Position numbers and translations under genes: made by a program. A DNA stretch of 64,000 nt, taken from positions 1-64,000 of the forward strand of contig NZ_AODF01000026.1 of NCBI RefSeq assembly GCF_000525875.1. Direction: 5' to 3'. The notes under the pieces are model-generated. The model ran no database searches and had not been told where the DNA came from. It saw only the letters and a list, made by a program, of their open reading frames with translations. Source of the DNA: Listeria floridensis FSL S10-1187 (lineage in GTDB: Bacteria > Bacillota > Bacilli > Lactobacillales > Listeriaceae). Numbering within the stretch: the first letter of the stretch is position 1; the number at the start of each line of letters is the position of its first letter. Positions 1-11,598 of this stretch are shown here, piece after piece.

Positions 1-7
1 ACCTTTT

Positions 8-472
8 TTATCCAAAATCCAGTGACTTTAAAATATCCACGTTTTTCCGCAAAATGCGATCAATCGAATCTGGATATTTCATTTGGCGGCGGTGCTGCTC
101 ATACTCACCTTCGTCAAGCAAGTGAAATCGCCCGTCCGGAAAAACTTTGATGTCAAGATCATAATCAATGTACTTCAGTGCCTCTTTGTCAACAGCAAAA
201 GGCGTTCCTAAGTTGCAGTAGTGATATAAGCCGTCTTCTCTAATCATCGAAATGACATTAAACCAGTAGTCGCTGTGAAAATAGCAAATCGAAGGCTCAC
301 GTGTTACCCATTTTCGTCCGTCAGATTCCACGACAAGCGTATGATCGTTTCCGCCGATAATCACATTTTCCGTCGATTTCAGTACAACTGTCTTTTTCCA
401 GGTACGATGAAGTTTACCGTTATGTTTGTAACTCTTGATTTGAATAATTTCCTTTTCTTTAGGCAAGTACAT
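8..472 (-). CDS. DUF402 (YgaC/NtdP-type) nucleoside tri-/diphosphatase family protein
   Basis: The protein is about 154 aa and belongs to the DUF402 family, whose members (B. subtilis YgaC) are described as nucleoside tri-/diphosphatases. Visible family motifs are [14 protein letters not shown] near the N-terminus, [17 protein letters not shown] and [12 protein letters not shown]. The open frame runs upstream to 529, but a TATAAT -10 box lies inside that extension, so I place the start at the ATG ending at 472, which has an AGGAAAG ribosome site six bases upstream. The C-terminus is some 20 residues shorter than I recall for the B. subtilis protein. It is transcribed alone, away from the fabL terminator. 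Family assignment is strong; the substrate is inferred. Confidence 0.8.
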   Translation of the reverse strand: MYLPKEKEIIQIKSYKHNGKLHRTWKKTVVLKSTENVIIGGNDHTLVVESDGRKWVTREPSICYFHSDYWFNVISMIREDGLYHYCNLGTPFAVDKEALKYIDYDLDIKVFPDGRFHLLDEGEYEQHRRQMKYPDSIDRILRKNVDILKSLDFG

Positions 473-517
473 ATACGCTTTCCTACTTTCTTCATCCACT
501 AGAAACGGTTCCACATC

Positions 518-526
518 ATTATACCA
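518..526 (-). promoter_or_regulatory. Extended -10 promoter of the DUF402 gene
   Basis: On the minus strand this reads TGGTATAAT, a perfect extended -10 element about 50 bp upstream of the chosen start codon. No good -35 is visible, only a T-rich stretch at the right distance. Its position inside the longer open frame rules out the upstream ATG as start. Confidence 0.65.
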
Positions 527-601
527 CAAGCAAACAACTCAAAAAAAGTATAAATGTTCTCAAATTCAAGATTTCAAGCCCTTTTTATGGGAAAACAAAA
601 G

Positions 602-641
602 AAAAGTCTTGGATAAATGAATTTTCATCCAAGACTTTCTT

Positions 642-642
<1 letters not shown>
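602..642. terminator. Bidirectional rho-independent terminator
   Basis: A 12-bp perfect stem (AAAGTCTTGGAT paired with ATCCAAGACTTT) around a short loop, with A/T-rich flanks on both sides. It follows the fabL stop codon and lies in front of the DUF402 gene promoter. Confidence 0.8.
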
Positions 643-2488
<1,846 letters not shown>

Positions 2489-2736
2489 TCGGTCACCATA
2501 ATTCTCATAAATTTTTAATGTGTAGTTATTCGCAATGTGTAGTATAATGTAGATGAGGGAATAGATGAATAGCTTAGCTTTTACCATTATACAGAAACAG
2601 GCGTTTTTTTGAACAGACTTCTGTGTAAAAAGATGAGCTGAGCAGCGTTTATCACTCTAGTCCCATTTTGTTGCAGGAAGATGCCACTTAGAATCTTTCT
2701 AAGCGACCTCTTTCATCTGTACGAGGAGGAAAGCAT

Positions 2737-3717
2737 TTGGACACTGGCACACATGTTGTTATGGGGATTGCACTCGGCGGGCTCGCTACGATTGATCCTG
2801 TTGTTGCAAGCAGTTCGCACGCCATGATCGGAATTATGGCAGCAACGATTATCGGTTCTCAAATTCCTGACGTAGACACGGTTTTAAAACTTAAAAATAA
2901 TGCGGACTATATTCGCAATCACAGAGGGGTTACTCATTCTCTGCCGATGCTGTTTATCTGGCCGCTCTTGATTTCAACGGTACTTTTCTTTCTTTTTCCG
3001 GCGGCAACGTTTTTACACTTGCTGCTTTGGAGCTTCATCGCAGTCGGGCTTCATATTTTTGTCGACATTTTTAATGCCTACGGTACGCAAGCGGTTCGCC
3101 CGTTTAAGGATACCTGGGTCGCGTTCGGCTTTATCAACACATTCGATTGGTTCATTTTCAGTTCGCATGTCGTTGCGATCGCGATTTGGTTATTAGGGGC
3201 TCCTGCTGGACCGACATTCTTTACGCTTTATGGTATTTTGGCATTGTATTATGTCGCAAGAGCTGTTACACAGCGCATGATCACACATGCTGTTAGAAAT
3301 TTGATTCCTGACGCAGAAGAAATTATTGTGGCATCCACGATTCATTTCTTCCAGTGGCGAGTAGCTGTCACGACAAAAGATCACTATTATGTCGGACGTG
3401 CATTCAAACGAAATATTTCGATCTATGAAAAATTTGATCGTCTGCCCGTTCCGGATAATGAACTGATTCGCGCAGCGAAACTTGATAAAAACCTTGCCGC
3501 TTTCGTTTCATTCTCAAAGGTTTACAATTGGAGAATCGAAGAAAAGTTAGATGCAACTTATGTGACGTTCACGGATTTGAGATACCGCAGTAACGGACAC
3601 TATCCATTCGTTGCCGTCGTAAGACTTGATGATAACTTAAATATTCTATCATCTTATACCGGTTGGATTTTTTCTGATGAAAAACTGCAGAAAAAACTGG
3701 TTCCGGTCGCAATATAG
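2737..3717 (+). CDS. yfhP: YfhP-type membrane protein (DUF457 metal-dependent hydrolase family)
   Basis: A 326-aa protein starting at a TTG that follows a strong GAGGAGGAAAG ribosome site. The N-terminus MDTGTHVVMGIALGG and the motifs IPDVDTV, HRGVTHSLP and HIFVDIFNAYGT carry the His/Asp residues expected for the LexA-binding/DUF457 hydrolase family. About four hydrophobic segments lie between residues 30 and 190, then a soluble C-terminal half. The B. subtilis homologue sits beside mutY and fabL and is described as a negative regulator of them; here it is likewise divergent from mutY-fabL, so the same role is plausible. The biochemical activity is unknown. Confidence 0.85.
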   Translation: MDTGTHVVMGIALGGLATIDPVVASSSHAMIGIMAATIIGSQIPDVDTVLKLKNNADYIRNHRGVTHSLPMLFIWPLLISTVLFFLFPAATFLHLLLWSFIAVGLHIFVDIFNAYGTQAVRPFKDTWVAFGFINTFDWFIFSSHVVAIAIWLLGAPAGPTFFTLYGILALYYVARAVTQRMITHAVRNLIPDAEEIIVASTIHFFQWRVAVTTKDHYYVGRAFKRNISIYEKFDRLPVPDNELIRAAKLDKNLAAFVSFSKVYNWRIEEKLDATYVTFTDLRYRSNGHYPFVAVVRLDDNLNILSSYTGWIFSDEKLQKKLVPVAI

Positions 3718-3732
3718 TTTCACCCCATAACG

Positions 3733-3768
3733 AAAAAGACAGCGCCGCGTGCGCTGTCTTTTTTTTGT
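3733..3768. terminator. Bidirectional terminator between yfhP and dut
   Basis: Stem AAAAAGACAGCGC / GCGCTGTCTTTTT with a five-base loop, followed by a T tract on the plus strand and with an A tract serving the minus strand. It separates the convergent yfhP and dut genes. Confidence 0.88.
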
Positions 3769-3774
3769 TTTCCA

Positions 3775-4236
3775 TTATAATCCGCTGCTGCCGAAACCGC
3801 CATCACGAGATTCATTCAGCACTTCTTCTGTATCGGCTGTTAAAAACTTCGTAAAGATCCCTTGAGCGATTCGCTCCCCTTTTTGAATCACAACTTCTTC
3901 GCTTCCGATATTTCGAAGTGCGATTCCGATATTACCGTCATTTTCTGGATTACTGTAATACGAGGCGTCAATTACGCCTGTGCTGTTCGAAAGATTTAGT
4001 CCGCGCTTAATGCCCATTGATGAACGAACATATACCATTAAAACCTCATCATCTAGCATATAGCTCTTCACATCAGTAAAAAAAGTATGCGAGCCGCCGG
4101 GATAGATTTTTGCATCCTCATTGGAGTAAAAATCATAGCCAGCTGAGCCCGCATCCGAGCGCTGCGGTAATAGAATGGTTTCATCTGCAAACTTGCGATT
4201 GGCCTTTGTTACGATTTCAAATCCTCTTTGTTTCAT
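3775..4236 (-). CDS. dut: dUTP diphosphatase (dUTPase)
   Basis: A trimeric-type dUTPase of about 153 aa that hydrolyses dUTP to dUMP, keeping uracil out of DNA. All five motifs are visible: DAGSAGYDF, RSSMGIK, GVIDASYY, KGERIAQGIF and the C-terminal RDGGFGSSGL flap. The start is the ATG in a TGATG overlap with the upstream yfhJ-like gene, with AGAAGGGGAAG as ribosome site; an in-frame TTG one codon earlier is less likely. It is the last gene of the recX-yfhJ-dut operon. Confidence 0.9.
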   Translation of the reverse strand: MKQRGFEIVTKANRKFADETILLPQRSDAGSAGYDFYSNEDAKIYPGGSHTFFTDVKSYMLDDEVLMVYVRSSMGIKRGLNLSNSTGVIDASYYSNPENDGNIGIALRNIGSEEVVIQKGERIAQGIFTKFLTADTEEVLNESRDGGFGSSGL

Positions 4237-4475
4237 CAAACTTCCCCTTCTTTCTGTTTGCGTTCTACTAAGTGAAGCGTAGCCCCATGTTGTTCGATTT
4301 GACGTTTCACATAATCGGCTGCATATTCGGCACCGCGATACGGGTAGCCTGCTTTTGCATATGAACTTTCAAAGTCTGACCAAAGCATCTCAATCCACCA
4401 AAGTGCCTGATCGTGAGTAAGATTTGGATTCTTTGCTTCGAGCGCTTTCGTAAGCTCTTCTACATATTGATTCAC
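4236..4475 (-). CDS. YfhJ-like small conserved protein
   Basis: A 79-aa soluble protein, acidic and rich in aromatic residues, with the segment NPNLTHDQALWWIEMLWSD that resembles the WVELL-type domain of B. subtilis YfhJ. No function is known. It overlaps recX by 4 bp (ATGA) and dut by the TGATG, so it is part of a tightly coupled operon. In Bacillus the same small gene also lies near recX in the yfh cluster, which supports orthology. Confidence 0.7.
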   Translation of the reverse strand: MNQYVEELTKALEAKNPNLTHDQALWWIEMLWSDFESSYAKAGYPYRGAEYAADYVKRQIEQHGATLHLVERKQKEGEV

Positions 4476-5287
4476 TCTTCTTCCACCTCTTCAAAATCAA
4501 TTTCATTTTCCATCAGATAAGCCTGAATTGTATCATAGCTAAAGCCTTTTTGCATCAGTGATTGAATGGTTTTTTGTTTCGCTTTGCGTGCATCAAACCG
4601 CTTATTTTTGCGCATTAGCTTCTCAAGTTGATCGGCTAGTATTGTCTGTTCATCCGATTCATCCAAATTATGCGTCGCTTCTTCAGATGCCCATTTAGCA
4701 AGTTCTTGCGAATAGCCTTTTTGCATTAAATCCCCTTGAATCTTTCTAACCAAAAGCTTTTTGGCCGTTTTTCGACTGCGCCTTGCAATCTTCGAGGCTT
4801 CCTTCAAGGCATTCTGTTCTTGGTCATCTGATTGATAGTTAGCCAAACTTTCAACAATTAGTTCGCGAACAATGCCTTTTTCAATCAGTTCACGTTCGAT
4901 TTTTTTAGGGCCTTTTGTCGTTGTCTTCGCCTGTGTCCGCACATAAAGCTTGGCAAATTCTGCATCATCTAAGTAATCCATTTCGACAAGCTTTTGAATG
5001 ATCGCATCACGCTGTTCTGGTGCAATTTCATGTTTAGCAAGAAAAGTCCGTACTTCTTTTTCCGAACGCACCCGGTGCGACAAAAATTGTATGGCTCGAT
5101 TCAGTCCAACTCTCTCGCTGTCGGCTTGTTCAATTTCACTAATCTCGTTTTCGCTAAGCGTCTTCCCTTTCAAGAGACTAAACCGCGCCAAAACCTCTTC
5201 ATCCACACTAAAACGGTATTTTTCATCAATAAAAATATTGTAACGCTCTTTATTTTTTTCCTGCAAACGGATCGCTGTGATTATCAT
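4472..5287 (-). CDS. recX: Regulatory protein RecX
   Basis: A 271-aa basic, helical protein that modulates RecA filament growth and ATPase activity. It has the repeated three-helix RecX units: RVRSEKEVRTFLAKHEI, MDYLDDAEFAKLYVRTQ with GPKKIERELIEKGI, and two further units towards the C-terminus (LMQKGYSQELAKW, LMQKGFSYDTIQAYL). The length fits the long Firmicute form. ATG start with GGGAGG six bases upstream. Divergent from the yfhF epimerase, as in Bacillus. Confidence 0.92.
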   Translation of the reverse strand: MIITAIRLQEKNKERYNIFIDEKYRFSVDEEVLARFSLLKGKTLSENEISEIEQADSERVGLNRAIQFLSHRVRSEKEVRTFLAKHEIAPEQRDAIIQKLVEMDYLDDAEFAKLYVRTQAKTTTKGPKKIERELIEKGIVRELIVESLANYQSDDQEQNALKEASKIARRSRKTAKKLLVRKIQGDLMQKGYSQELAKWASEEATHNLDESDEQTILADQLEKLMRKNKRFDARKAKQKTIQSLMQKGFSYDTIQAYLMENEIDFEEVEEE

Positions 5288-5378
5288 ATCAAAACCTCCC
5301 TGTTTATCTTACCACACTCATTTCGACGTTTCTATTCTAAGCGAGCAGGGAATAAATAAAAAGAAATGGGGTGAGTTT

Positions 5379-6290
5379 GTGAATATTTTAATCACGGGCG
5401 GGAGCGGATTCATTGGTCGTCATCTGACAAAATCTTTTACCGAAACGGACGATCATGTCTACATTTTATCGCGTTCTCGTCACGCTTCAACCGGAAATGT
5501 TCACTTTATAGAATGGTTACATGGGGAAAGTCCTCTTCCAGAACTTGGCGACGTGCCTTTTGATGCTGTTATCAATCTTGCGGGAGCTAACCTCGCAACA
5601 GGTCGCTGGACAGAAAAACGTAAAAAAGAAATCGTTGACAGCCGAATTGAAGCCTCCGCGGCGCTGCTTGCACTCGTGTCAAAGATGGCTAAAAAACCGC
5701 CTGTTTGGATTAACGCCAGCGCTATTGGCGCTTATCCTTCCTCATACAGCGCGCTTTATTCTGACTTGACAGAAACTGAAAACCCGCAAAGCTCGTCCTT
5801 TCTTGGGCGAACGGTTGCCGAGTGGGAAAAAACAGTACAGCCGGCTGAAAATTTCGGTATTCGCATGGTTTATGCACGTTTTGGCTTGATTTTAGGACGA
5901 GACGGTGGAGCATTTCCACTTTTTAAAACCATTTTTAACAAACGCCTTGGGGGCACGTTCGGTCAAGGTAAGCAGTGGTATTCTTGGATTCATATTAACG
6001 ATTTAGTACGCGCTATCCGCTTTGTGATTGAAGATACAGAGCTAGATCATGTTATTCACTTTACGGCACCACATCCCCTTCAAGAAAAGCAATTTGCCAA
6101 AAAACTCGGTAAAAAGCTTCATCGGCCGTATCGCTTATGGATTCCAGAGCTTGCTATCAAAACAGCACTCGGCGAAAAATCCGTATCCATCCTTGACAGC
6201 CAGCGTGTCTATCCCGAAAAACTGCTGGCAGAACATTTTGAGTTCCGCTTTGATACACTTGATGCGGCTCTCGATGATTTAATCAATTAA
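5379..6290 (+). CDS. yfhF: NAD-dependent epimerase-like protein, TIGR01777 family (YfhF)
   Basis: A 303-aa extended-SDR protein. The GTG at 5379 gives the canonical start VNILITGGSGFIGRHL, with GGGGTGAG as ribosome site; the open frame upstream is not homologous. Motifs include the NAD(P)-binding GGSGFIG, INLAGANLATGRW and WINASAIGAYP, typical of TIGR01777 (cell-division inhibitor SulA-like annotation). No enzymatic role is established for these proteins. In L. monocytogenes the orthologue has been labelled a CDP-abequose synthase, which I regard as unsupported. Confidence 0.85.
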   Translation: MNILITGGSGFIGRHLTKSFTETDDHVYILSRSRHASTGNVHFIEWLHGESPLPELGDVPFDAVINLAGANLATGRWTEKRKKEIVDSRIEASAALLALVSKMAKKPPVWINASAIGAYPSSYSALYSDLTETENPQSSSFLGRTVAEWEKTVQPAENFGIRMVYARFGLILGRDGGAFPLFKTIFNKRLGGTFGQGKQWYSWIHINDLVRAIRFVIEDTELDHVIHFTAPHPLQEKQFAKKLGKKLHRPYRLWIPELAIKTALGEKSVSILDSQRVYPEKLLAEHFEFRFDTLDAALDDLIN

Positions 6291-6291
6291 G

Positions 6292-6348
6292 AAAAGCTTG
6301 GAAGCTTCGTCAAGATTTCAATTCTTGATGAGGCTTCCAAGCTTTTTA
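6292..6348. terminator. Bidirectional terminator between yfhF and glf
   Basis: Stem AAAAGCTTGGAAGC / GCTTCCAAGCTTTTT with inner pairing TCAAGA/TCTTGA. The left side directly follows the yfhF stop, and the right arm encodes the last codons of glf. Confidence 0.85.
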
Positions 6349-7458
6349 AATTCATTTTTAGCAAGAGTCAGCGCGGCATAGATGACTTGATCCATGTTGA
6401 GATACTTGTACTGGCCGAGACGCCCGCCAAAATACACATGCGGCATAGTTCGAGAAAGTGCCGCATATTTCTTATAAAGTTCATTATTAAGTCTATCATT
6501 GATGGGATAGTAGGGTTCTTTTGTCTGATTCCAGTTTTCGGGATACTCTCTCGTTATAACGGTTTGATGCCCTTTTCCGCCTTCAAAATGCTTATGTTCA
6601 ATGATGCGCGTGAACGGCGTTTCAGCATCCGTGTAGTTGATAACAGCATTTCCTTGAAAATCAGCTTGATCAAGCACTTCTGTTTCAAAACGCAGCGAAC
6701 GATACTCAAGCGCCCCAAATTGATAATCAAAAAATTGATCGATCATTCCGGTATAAATCACTTGGTCAGCTTGGGTTAAAAAATCATCTTTTGCTTGAAA
6801 AAAAATCAGTATCTGTTTGTACATCAATGTACGGCGAAGCGAGCATCTTAGCAATGATCGGTGTGTAACCGCCAATTGGAATACCCTGATAAGGATCGTC
6901 AAAATAATTGTTGTCAAATGTCCATCTGAGCGGCAGCCGGCGAATGATAAATGCTGGCAAATCACTCGCTTTTTTTCCCCACTGCTTCTCAGAATATCCT
7001 TTGATTAGTTTTTGATAGATGTCCGGTCCGACAAGCGACAATGCCTGTTCTTCTAAATTATGGGGCTTGCATCCTTGATAAGGGGCTGTCTGCTCTTCGA
7101 CTTTACGCTTAGCTACTTGAGGGGAAGTTGTTCCCCAAAGTGCATAAAATGTGTGCATGTTGAACGGTAATGGGAAAAGTTCGCCCTGATAATTTGCGAT
7201 TGGCGTGTTGATAAAAGGATGGAAATCAGCAAACTGACGGATATAATCATAGATTTCTTTGTTTTTTGTATGGAAAATATGGGCTCCGTATTGATGGATA
7301 ATTATTCCTGCACGGGATGTTGTATAGATGTTTCCACCAATATGAGGACGTTTTTCGATCACAAGCACACGCTTCTTTTGTTTTGCCGCTTCGTGCGCGA
7401 AGACAGAACCAAATAAGCCCGCACCAACAACAAGATAATCATAATGTGGTTTCAACAT
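6318..7458 (-). CDS. glf: UDP-galactopyranose mutase (Glf), frame broken at a T8 run
   Basis: Glf converts UDP-galactopyranose into UDP-galactofuranose, the donor for Galf-containing glycans; FAD-dependent and cytoplasmic. The N-terminal half (224 aa) shows the FAD motif VVGAGLFGSVFAHEA, EKRPHIGGN, YGAHIFHT and KQWGK. The second half, in another frame, continues the family with DQVIYTGMIDQFFDYQFG, EYPENW, YYPINDRLNNELYKKY and FGGRLGQYKYLNMDQ. The frames join at an A8 run on the plus strand (6798-6805); removing one base gives one continuous protein of about 380 aa, the normal length. Last gene of the GH3-gtrA-GT2-glf operon. Confidence 0.88.
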
Positions 7459-7478
7459 CGCGAACCTCCTTTTTCAAT

Positions 7479-8489
7479 TTAATTGAAACCATAAACTTTT
7501 TTACAAACTTTATAGACGCCAATGGTCGTTCTGCGTCCAAATTGTCCAGGCAAATGCACGGCCTGCCCCAATAGACTAAGGCGCAGTTTTTGATAAAGAC
7601 GATTGTCATTTTCGCGAATATAACGCCATAATTGCCGCTTTTTAACTAAATTTTCTGCTGTCGGCTGTTTTAAAAGCAAGACGGAGGAAACGGAGGTGAT
7701 GATTTCAAGAAATTGCCGCATGTACTTCGCCGCACTGCATCTCTCTTTCGCAATTATTGTGTAGTAATTGATCATTTCATAGTTTACGGAAAGCTGCTGG
7801 TCAATTCGCTTTATCATGATTTCTTCGTTAACAGACTGATCGCTTCGGCCAATAAAATAGCGGTATAAATCAATGTTGAGATAGTAAATTTTTTCTGTAA
7901 AAGGCAGCGGCCAAAAGGCAAATAGATTATCCACATAGAAAGTATGTTCAGGAAGTGGCGGCAAATGTTCTTTAAGAAGTGAAGTTTTATAAATTAATGA
8001 ATGCATGAGCAAATATTTACCAATTGGAAATTTGACATCTCGCCAATTAAAGGACTGGTCTTGCGGTAAAAAAGTCGTATATTGAACTGTTTTTTTGCGC
8101 CTAACACCTTGTTTTTCATAGACATAGTTATTCACTAGCAGATCCGGCTCCTCACCTTCCGAAAGTTGCTGCAGAGTTTCGATCAGCTTTAAAAGTGAAG
8201 TCTGATCCACCCAGTCATCGCTGTCAACAACTTTTAAATACCTGCCGGTTGCCGCTCTAAGTCCGGTGTTAATCGCCCCTCCATGACCGCGATTCGGCTG
8301 ATGGATGACGTGGATGGTCTTTGGAAAGCGTTTTTTGTATGCTTCGGCAAGTTCGGCTGTTCTGTCCGTGGAACCGTCATTAACGATCAAAATTTCAAGT
8401 GCTTCCTCGCCAATTAAAAGGGAATCAATACAGCGAGAAAGATAGTCTTCTGAGTTAAAACACGGCACAATAATAGTTAAGTTTTTCAT
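7479..8489 (-). CDS. Family 2 glycosyltransferase
   Basis: A 336-aa GT-A fold enzyme. The N-terminus TIIVPCFNSEDYLSRCIDSL, VNDGSTDRT near residue 37, GHGGAINTGLRAATGRYLK and the metal-binding DSDD at residues 89-92 define GT2. No clear membrane segment is seen. It starts three bases after the gtrA-like stop and precedes glf, so galactofuranosyl transfer, or transfer of a lipid-linked hexose handed to the GtrA-like protein, is a reasonable inference. The acceptor is unknown. Confidence 0.85.
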   Translation of the reverse strand: MKNLTIIVPCFNSEDYLSRCIDSLLIGEEALEILIVNDGSTDRTAELAEAYKKRFPKTIHVIHQPNRGHGGAINTGLRAATGRYLKVVDSDDWVDQTSLLKLIETLQQLSEGEEPDLLVNNYVYEKQGVRRKKTVQYTTFLPQDQSFNWRDVKFPIGKYLLMHSLIYKTSLLKEHLPPLPEHTFYVDNLFAFWPLPFTEKIYYLNIDLYRYFIGRSDQSVNEEIMIKRIDQQLSVNYEMINYYTIIAKERCSAAKYMRQFLEIITSVSSVLLLKQPTAENLVKKRQLWRYIRENDNRLYQKLRLSLLGQAVHLPGQFGRRTTIGVYKVCKKVYGFN

Positions 8490-8491
8490 GG

Positions 8492-9009
8492 TTATCCCTT
8501 CTTCATAATAATAAATTTCATCATTGGATAATTAATGATGACTTGAACGACAATATTTACGATATTGGCAACAGTTGGAGCGAATCCGCCAAGTGCTGGT
8601 TGGAGAATCTGAATCACATAGGGCGGTAGCCACACGGAGATAATTCCTGCAACGGTAACGGTTGCGATATACCAAGGAAGGACTTTTAAAAATATTGTTC
8701 GTTGCTCCGAATACAAATTTACGTTGCACAAAAAAAGTTGACAATCTGAGCGAGTATGTAGGCAAACAGGAAACTAAAAAAACCACCAAGTCCCCCATTT
8801 TCAGGTGCATAATGAAAAATAAACCAGCTGAATGGAATATCAGATAAGCTTTTAAATAACCAGCCTGTTCCAAGCCAAAGCATGATGAAATTTGTGATGG
8901 TTGCTACATTGCTGAGCAGGTTAAACAAGATGAATTCTGTCAAATCTGGATGTTCGGCCTTGAACCTGCGAAATCCATTTACTTCTGGTTTGTCTGTTAT
9001 TTTATTCAT
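8492..9009 (-). CDS. GtrA-like membrane protein, two frame breaks
   Basis: Four predicted membrane helices, about 170 aa after repair. The first part ends QIVNFFCAT; shifting at the seven-base run 8730-8736 gives the family signature NFFVQRKFVFGATN, and a second one-base excess within 8684-8692 leads into LKVLPWYIATVTVAGIISVW and the last helix PTVANIVNIVVQVIINY. GtrA-like proteins are thought to flip or accompany undecaprenyl-linked sugars across the membrane, normally beside a GT2 enzyme as here. The start MNKITDKPEV at 9009 overlaps the end of the GH3 gene and has a GAGG site. Confidence 0.75.
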
Positions 9010-11448
9010 TCGATTTAACCTCACTGTAAATTTTTTTCGTGATCGTGCGATTATTGCGACCAGCTTTAATCAACCCAATGCATCCTCTCCAGAAATGACC
9101 GTTTACAATTTCAAGGAGAGCGGCAACCATATGCTGGTCTATTTTTCCGCCCGTCATTTTTTGAATCGCTCGAAAGGGCATATTGAAAAGGAATAAGATA
9201 TTGAGGTCAGGCTTGCCCCGCGCAATACTGCGCTTTTTTTTTCGCATTTAAAAAACGATAGCTAAGCCGAGCAAGAATGCTTTTGGATTGTTTCATGGCG
9301 CTTAAGGGATCATTTTCGATTAGGAGATCTCCTGCGCTATTCTCTGCTTCAATATCTGTTATTTTTTTATCAAGCAGGGTTTCGAATTCGCCAAGCGGCA
9401 ACTGTTTTACTTTACCGCTGAAATAATGCGGATAACGCTTGGTTTGATCTGGTTGGGCTGCGAGTGTGCCGCTTTGATGGATACTGCCGCTTAAACGGAT
9501 ATCCGCGGAACTAGCACCAATTTCAATGTGGTAGTCTCCTGCTTCGATTTCAAACCGGTGCGTCTGTTTGTCAAAATAACGGAAGGTATATTCATCGAAC
9601 GCAAGGAAAATAGTTTTTGACTCGCCTTTATCCAAAAAATGTTTTTGAAAGTTTTTTAATTCTCGCTGTGGACGAAAAACAGCGTTCGACTCACTTGATA
9701 TGTATAGTTGTACTACTTCGGCTGCGGCACAGTCTCCAGTGTTTTCAAGGGTAAATTCGACTCCGTTCTGCCTAACTTTCAATTCGGAATAGCGAAAGCT
9801 GCTGTAACTTTTCCCAAATCCAAACGGGTACTTTACTCCGACTTCGGCAGTTTGATAGTAACGATACCCGACGAAAAGCGATTCATGATAAAAAACTTCT
9901 TTTGTTTCAACTGGAAAATCATGACCGAGTACGGTGTCCTCCAGCTTGTGTGGATAAGTTTCATTCAGTTTTCCTGACGGAGCTACCTTCCCTGTAACGA
10001 GGTCAAGCATAGCTTTAGCGCCTGCTTGTCCACTCAGATAGCCATGCAAAAGCGCTTTTACGTCTTGATCAAAAGACAAATCCACTGCTGAACCGCCTGA
10101 AAGGATGCCGACGATATTCGAATTTACTTTTTTTTAGTTCTTGTAAGAGCTCAAGCTGATTGGGCGGGAGTGTAAAGTGAATCCGGTCCATTCCTTCACT
10201 TTCACTCGACTCATCCAAACCAAAGTAATATAAAACAACTTCTGCTTGTCTTGCGAGTGAAACTGCTTCTTGCACAAATTGATCTTTTGAAATCGTATTT
10301 TTTGTGTCATAGCCTTGAGCAAATCCGATGTAATTCAAATCGTATTGATCGATAATTTCTGTCGTTCTGTCTAATCTAGTCGGATTGACAAACGATGATC
10401 CTGCACCTTGATAGCGCGGTTCCTCGGCAAAAGCACCAATAATCGCTATTTTCACACCTGATCGAAGCGGCAGAATGTGATCTTGGTTTTTTAAGAGCAC
10501 TGCACTTTCTAATGCGGCTCGACAGGCAAGGTCATGATGCTCGCTTGTTTTGTGTTCTGAAAGAGTTTGTTCTGATGATTGCTTGGGCTTGGCAAGCAAA
10601 ACGGATAGCAGTTCCTGAAGGCGTTCATCGATGATTGATTCGTGTAAATTGCCGTTTTCGACCGCTTGGATCAGTTCCGCGGCACCAGCAGCGCCGGTTG
10701 ACGGCATTTCAAGATGGCTTCCGTTTATGACACCCGCAACATGGTCGTTGCTGCCACCCCAATCAGATACAACAAAACCGTCAAAATTCCATTCGGCTCG
10801 TAAAATATCCCTTAATAAAAAACGGCTTTCATTAGCATAGATACCGTTTAGTTGATTGTAAGCACTCATGATTGATTTCGGTTTTGCTTCTTTCACCACG
10901 ATTTCAAAGGCAGTTAGATATAATTCGCGCAATGTCCGTTCATCTATAATAGAATCTGATGCCATGCGACGTGTTTCTTGGCTGTTTGCTGCAAAATGTT
11001 TTGGGCAAGCAATCGTTCCTGAATGCTGTATACCTCTCACATAAGCAGCTGCCATTTTGCCGGACAGATAAGGGTCTTCACTGAAATATTCAAAGTTCCT
11101 ACCGCCTAGCGGATGACGCTTAATATTTAAACCTGGGCCGAGTAAAACATCGACTTGCTGCGCCTTGGCTTCTTCACCGAGTGCAGAGCCAATTTGTTCG
11201 GCCAGCTGTTCATCCCAACTGTTTGCTACTGTTGCCGCTGTTGGAAAACATGTTGCTGCACGACTTTTGTTCAAACCAAGGTGATCGGACTTCCCCTCTT
11301 GTTTTCTAATGCCATGCGGCCCGTCAGCAAAAAAATAAGCGGGGAGATTTAACCTCGGCATATCTCTTGTTTCCCAATTATTTTTTCCTGAAAGAAGTAA
11401 CGCTTTTTCGGTAAGCGACAGCTTACTTATCAGCTCTGTCACATCCAT
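9002..11448 (-). CDS. Glycoside hydrolase family 3 (beta-glucosidase type), two frame breaks
   Basis: Cytoplasmic GH3 enzyme of about 815 aa after repair, without a signal peptide. The N-terminal barrel has ADGPHGIRKQ, GPGLNIKRHPLGGRNFEYFSEDP, KHFAANSQETRR, and the nucleophile Asp229 in GFVVSDWGG. The C-domain has AVLLKNQDHILPL and YQGAGSSFVNP, then GGSAVDLSFDQDVKALL in a second frame, and a fibronectin-like domain (PFGFGKSYSSF). Breaks are the T8 run 10128-10135 and the T9 run 9234-9242; dropping one base in each restores the protein, including a C-terminal piece SMPFRAIQKMTGG typical of longer family members. First gene of the operon with gtrA, GT2 and glf; hydrolysed bond not determinable. 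Confidence 0.85.
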
Positions 11449-11598
11449 CTTTGAGCCCTCCCTTTTTTTTCTTCTGAGATTTAACTTGCTTAAAAACTAA
11501 GGTTAGTCTATCATGTATGCAAGCGCTTTAATATTCAGTCTGCATATGTTGTATAGATTCATTCATTTTTTGCAAAATCAGATAAAGGAGAAGGAAAA
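11449..11598. promoter_or_regulatory. Divergent promoter region between GH3 operon and LytTR system
   Basis: The 150-bp gap carries two candidate control sites: a cre-like CcpA box TGCAAGCGCTTTAA (11518-11531, two mismatches to my recalled consensus) and a perfect short dyad ACTAAGGTTAGT (11496-11507) that could serve the neighbouring LytTR regulator. A good AAAGGAGAAGG ribosome site precedes the regulator. Catabolite control and LytTR control of the GH3 operon are inferences from these sites. Confidence 0.5.

Noticed and set aside
473-529. Upstream ATG as start of the DUF402 gene
   Set aside because: The extended -10 promoter lies within these codons, and the family begins at the later Met.
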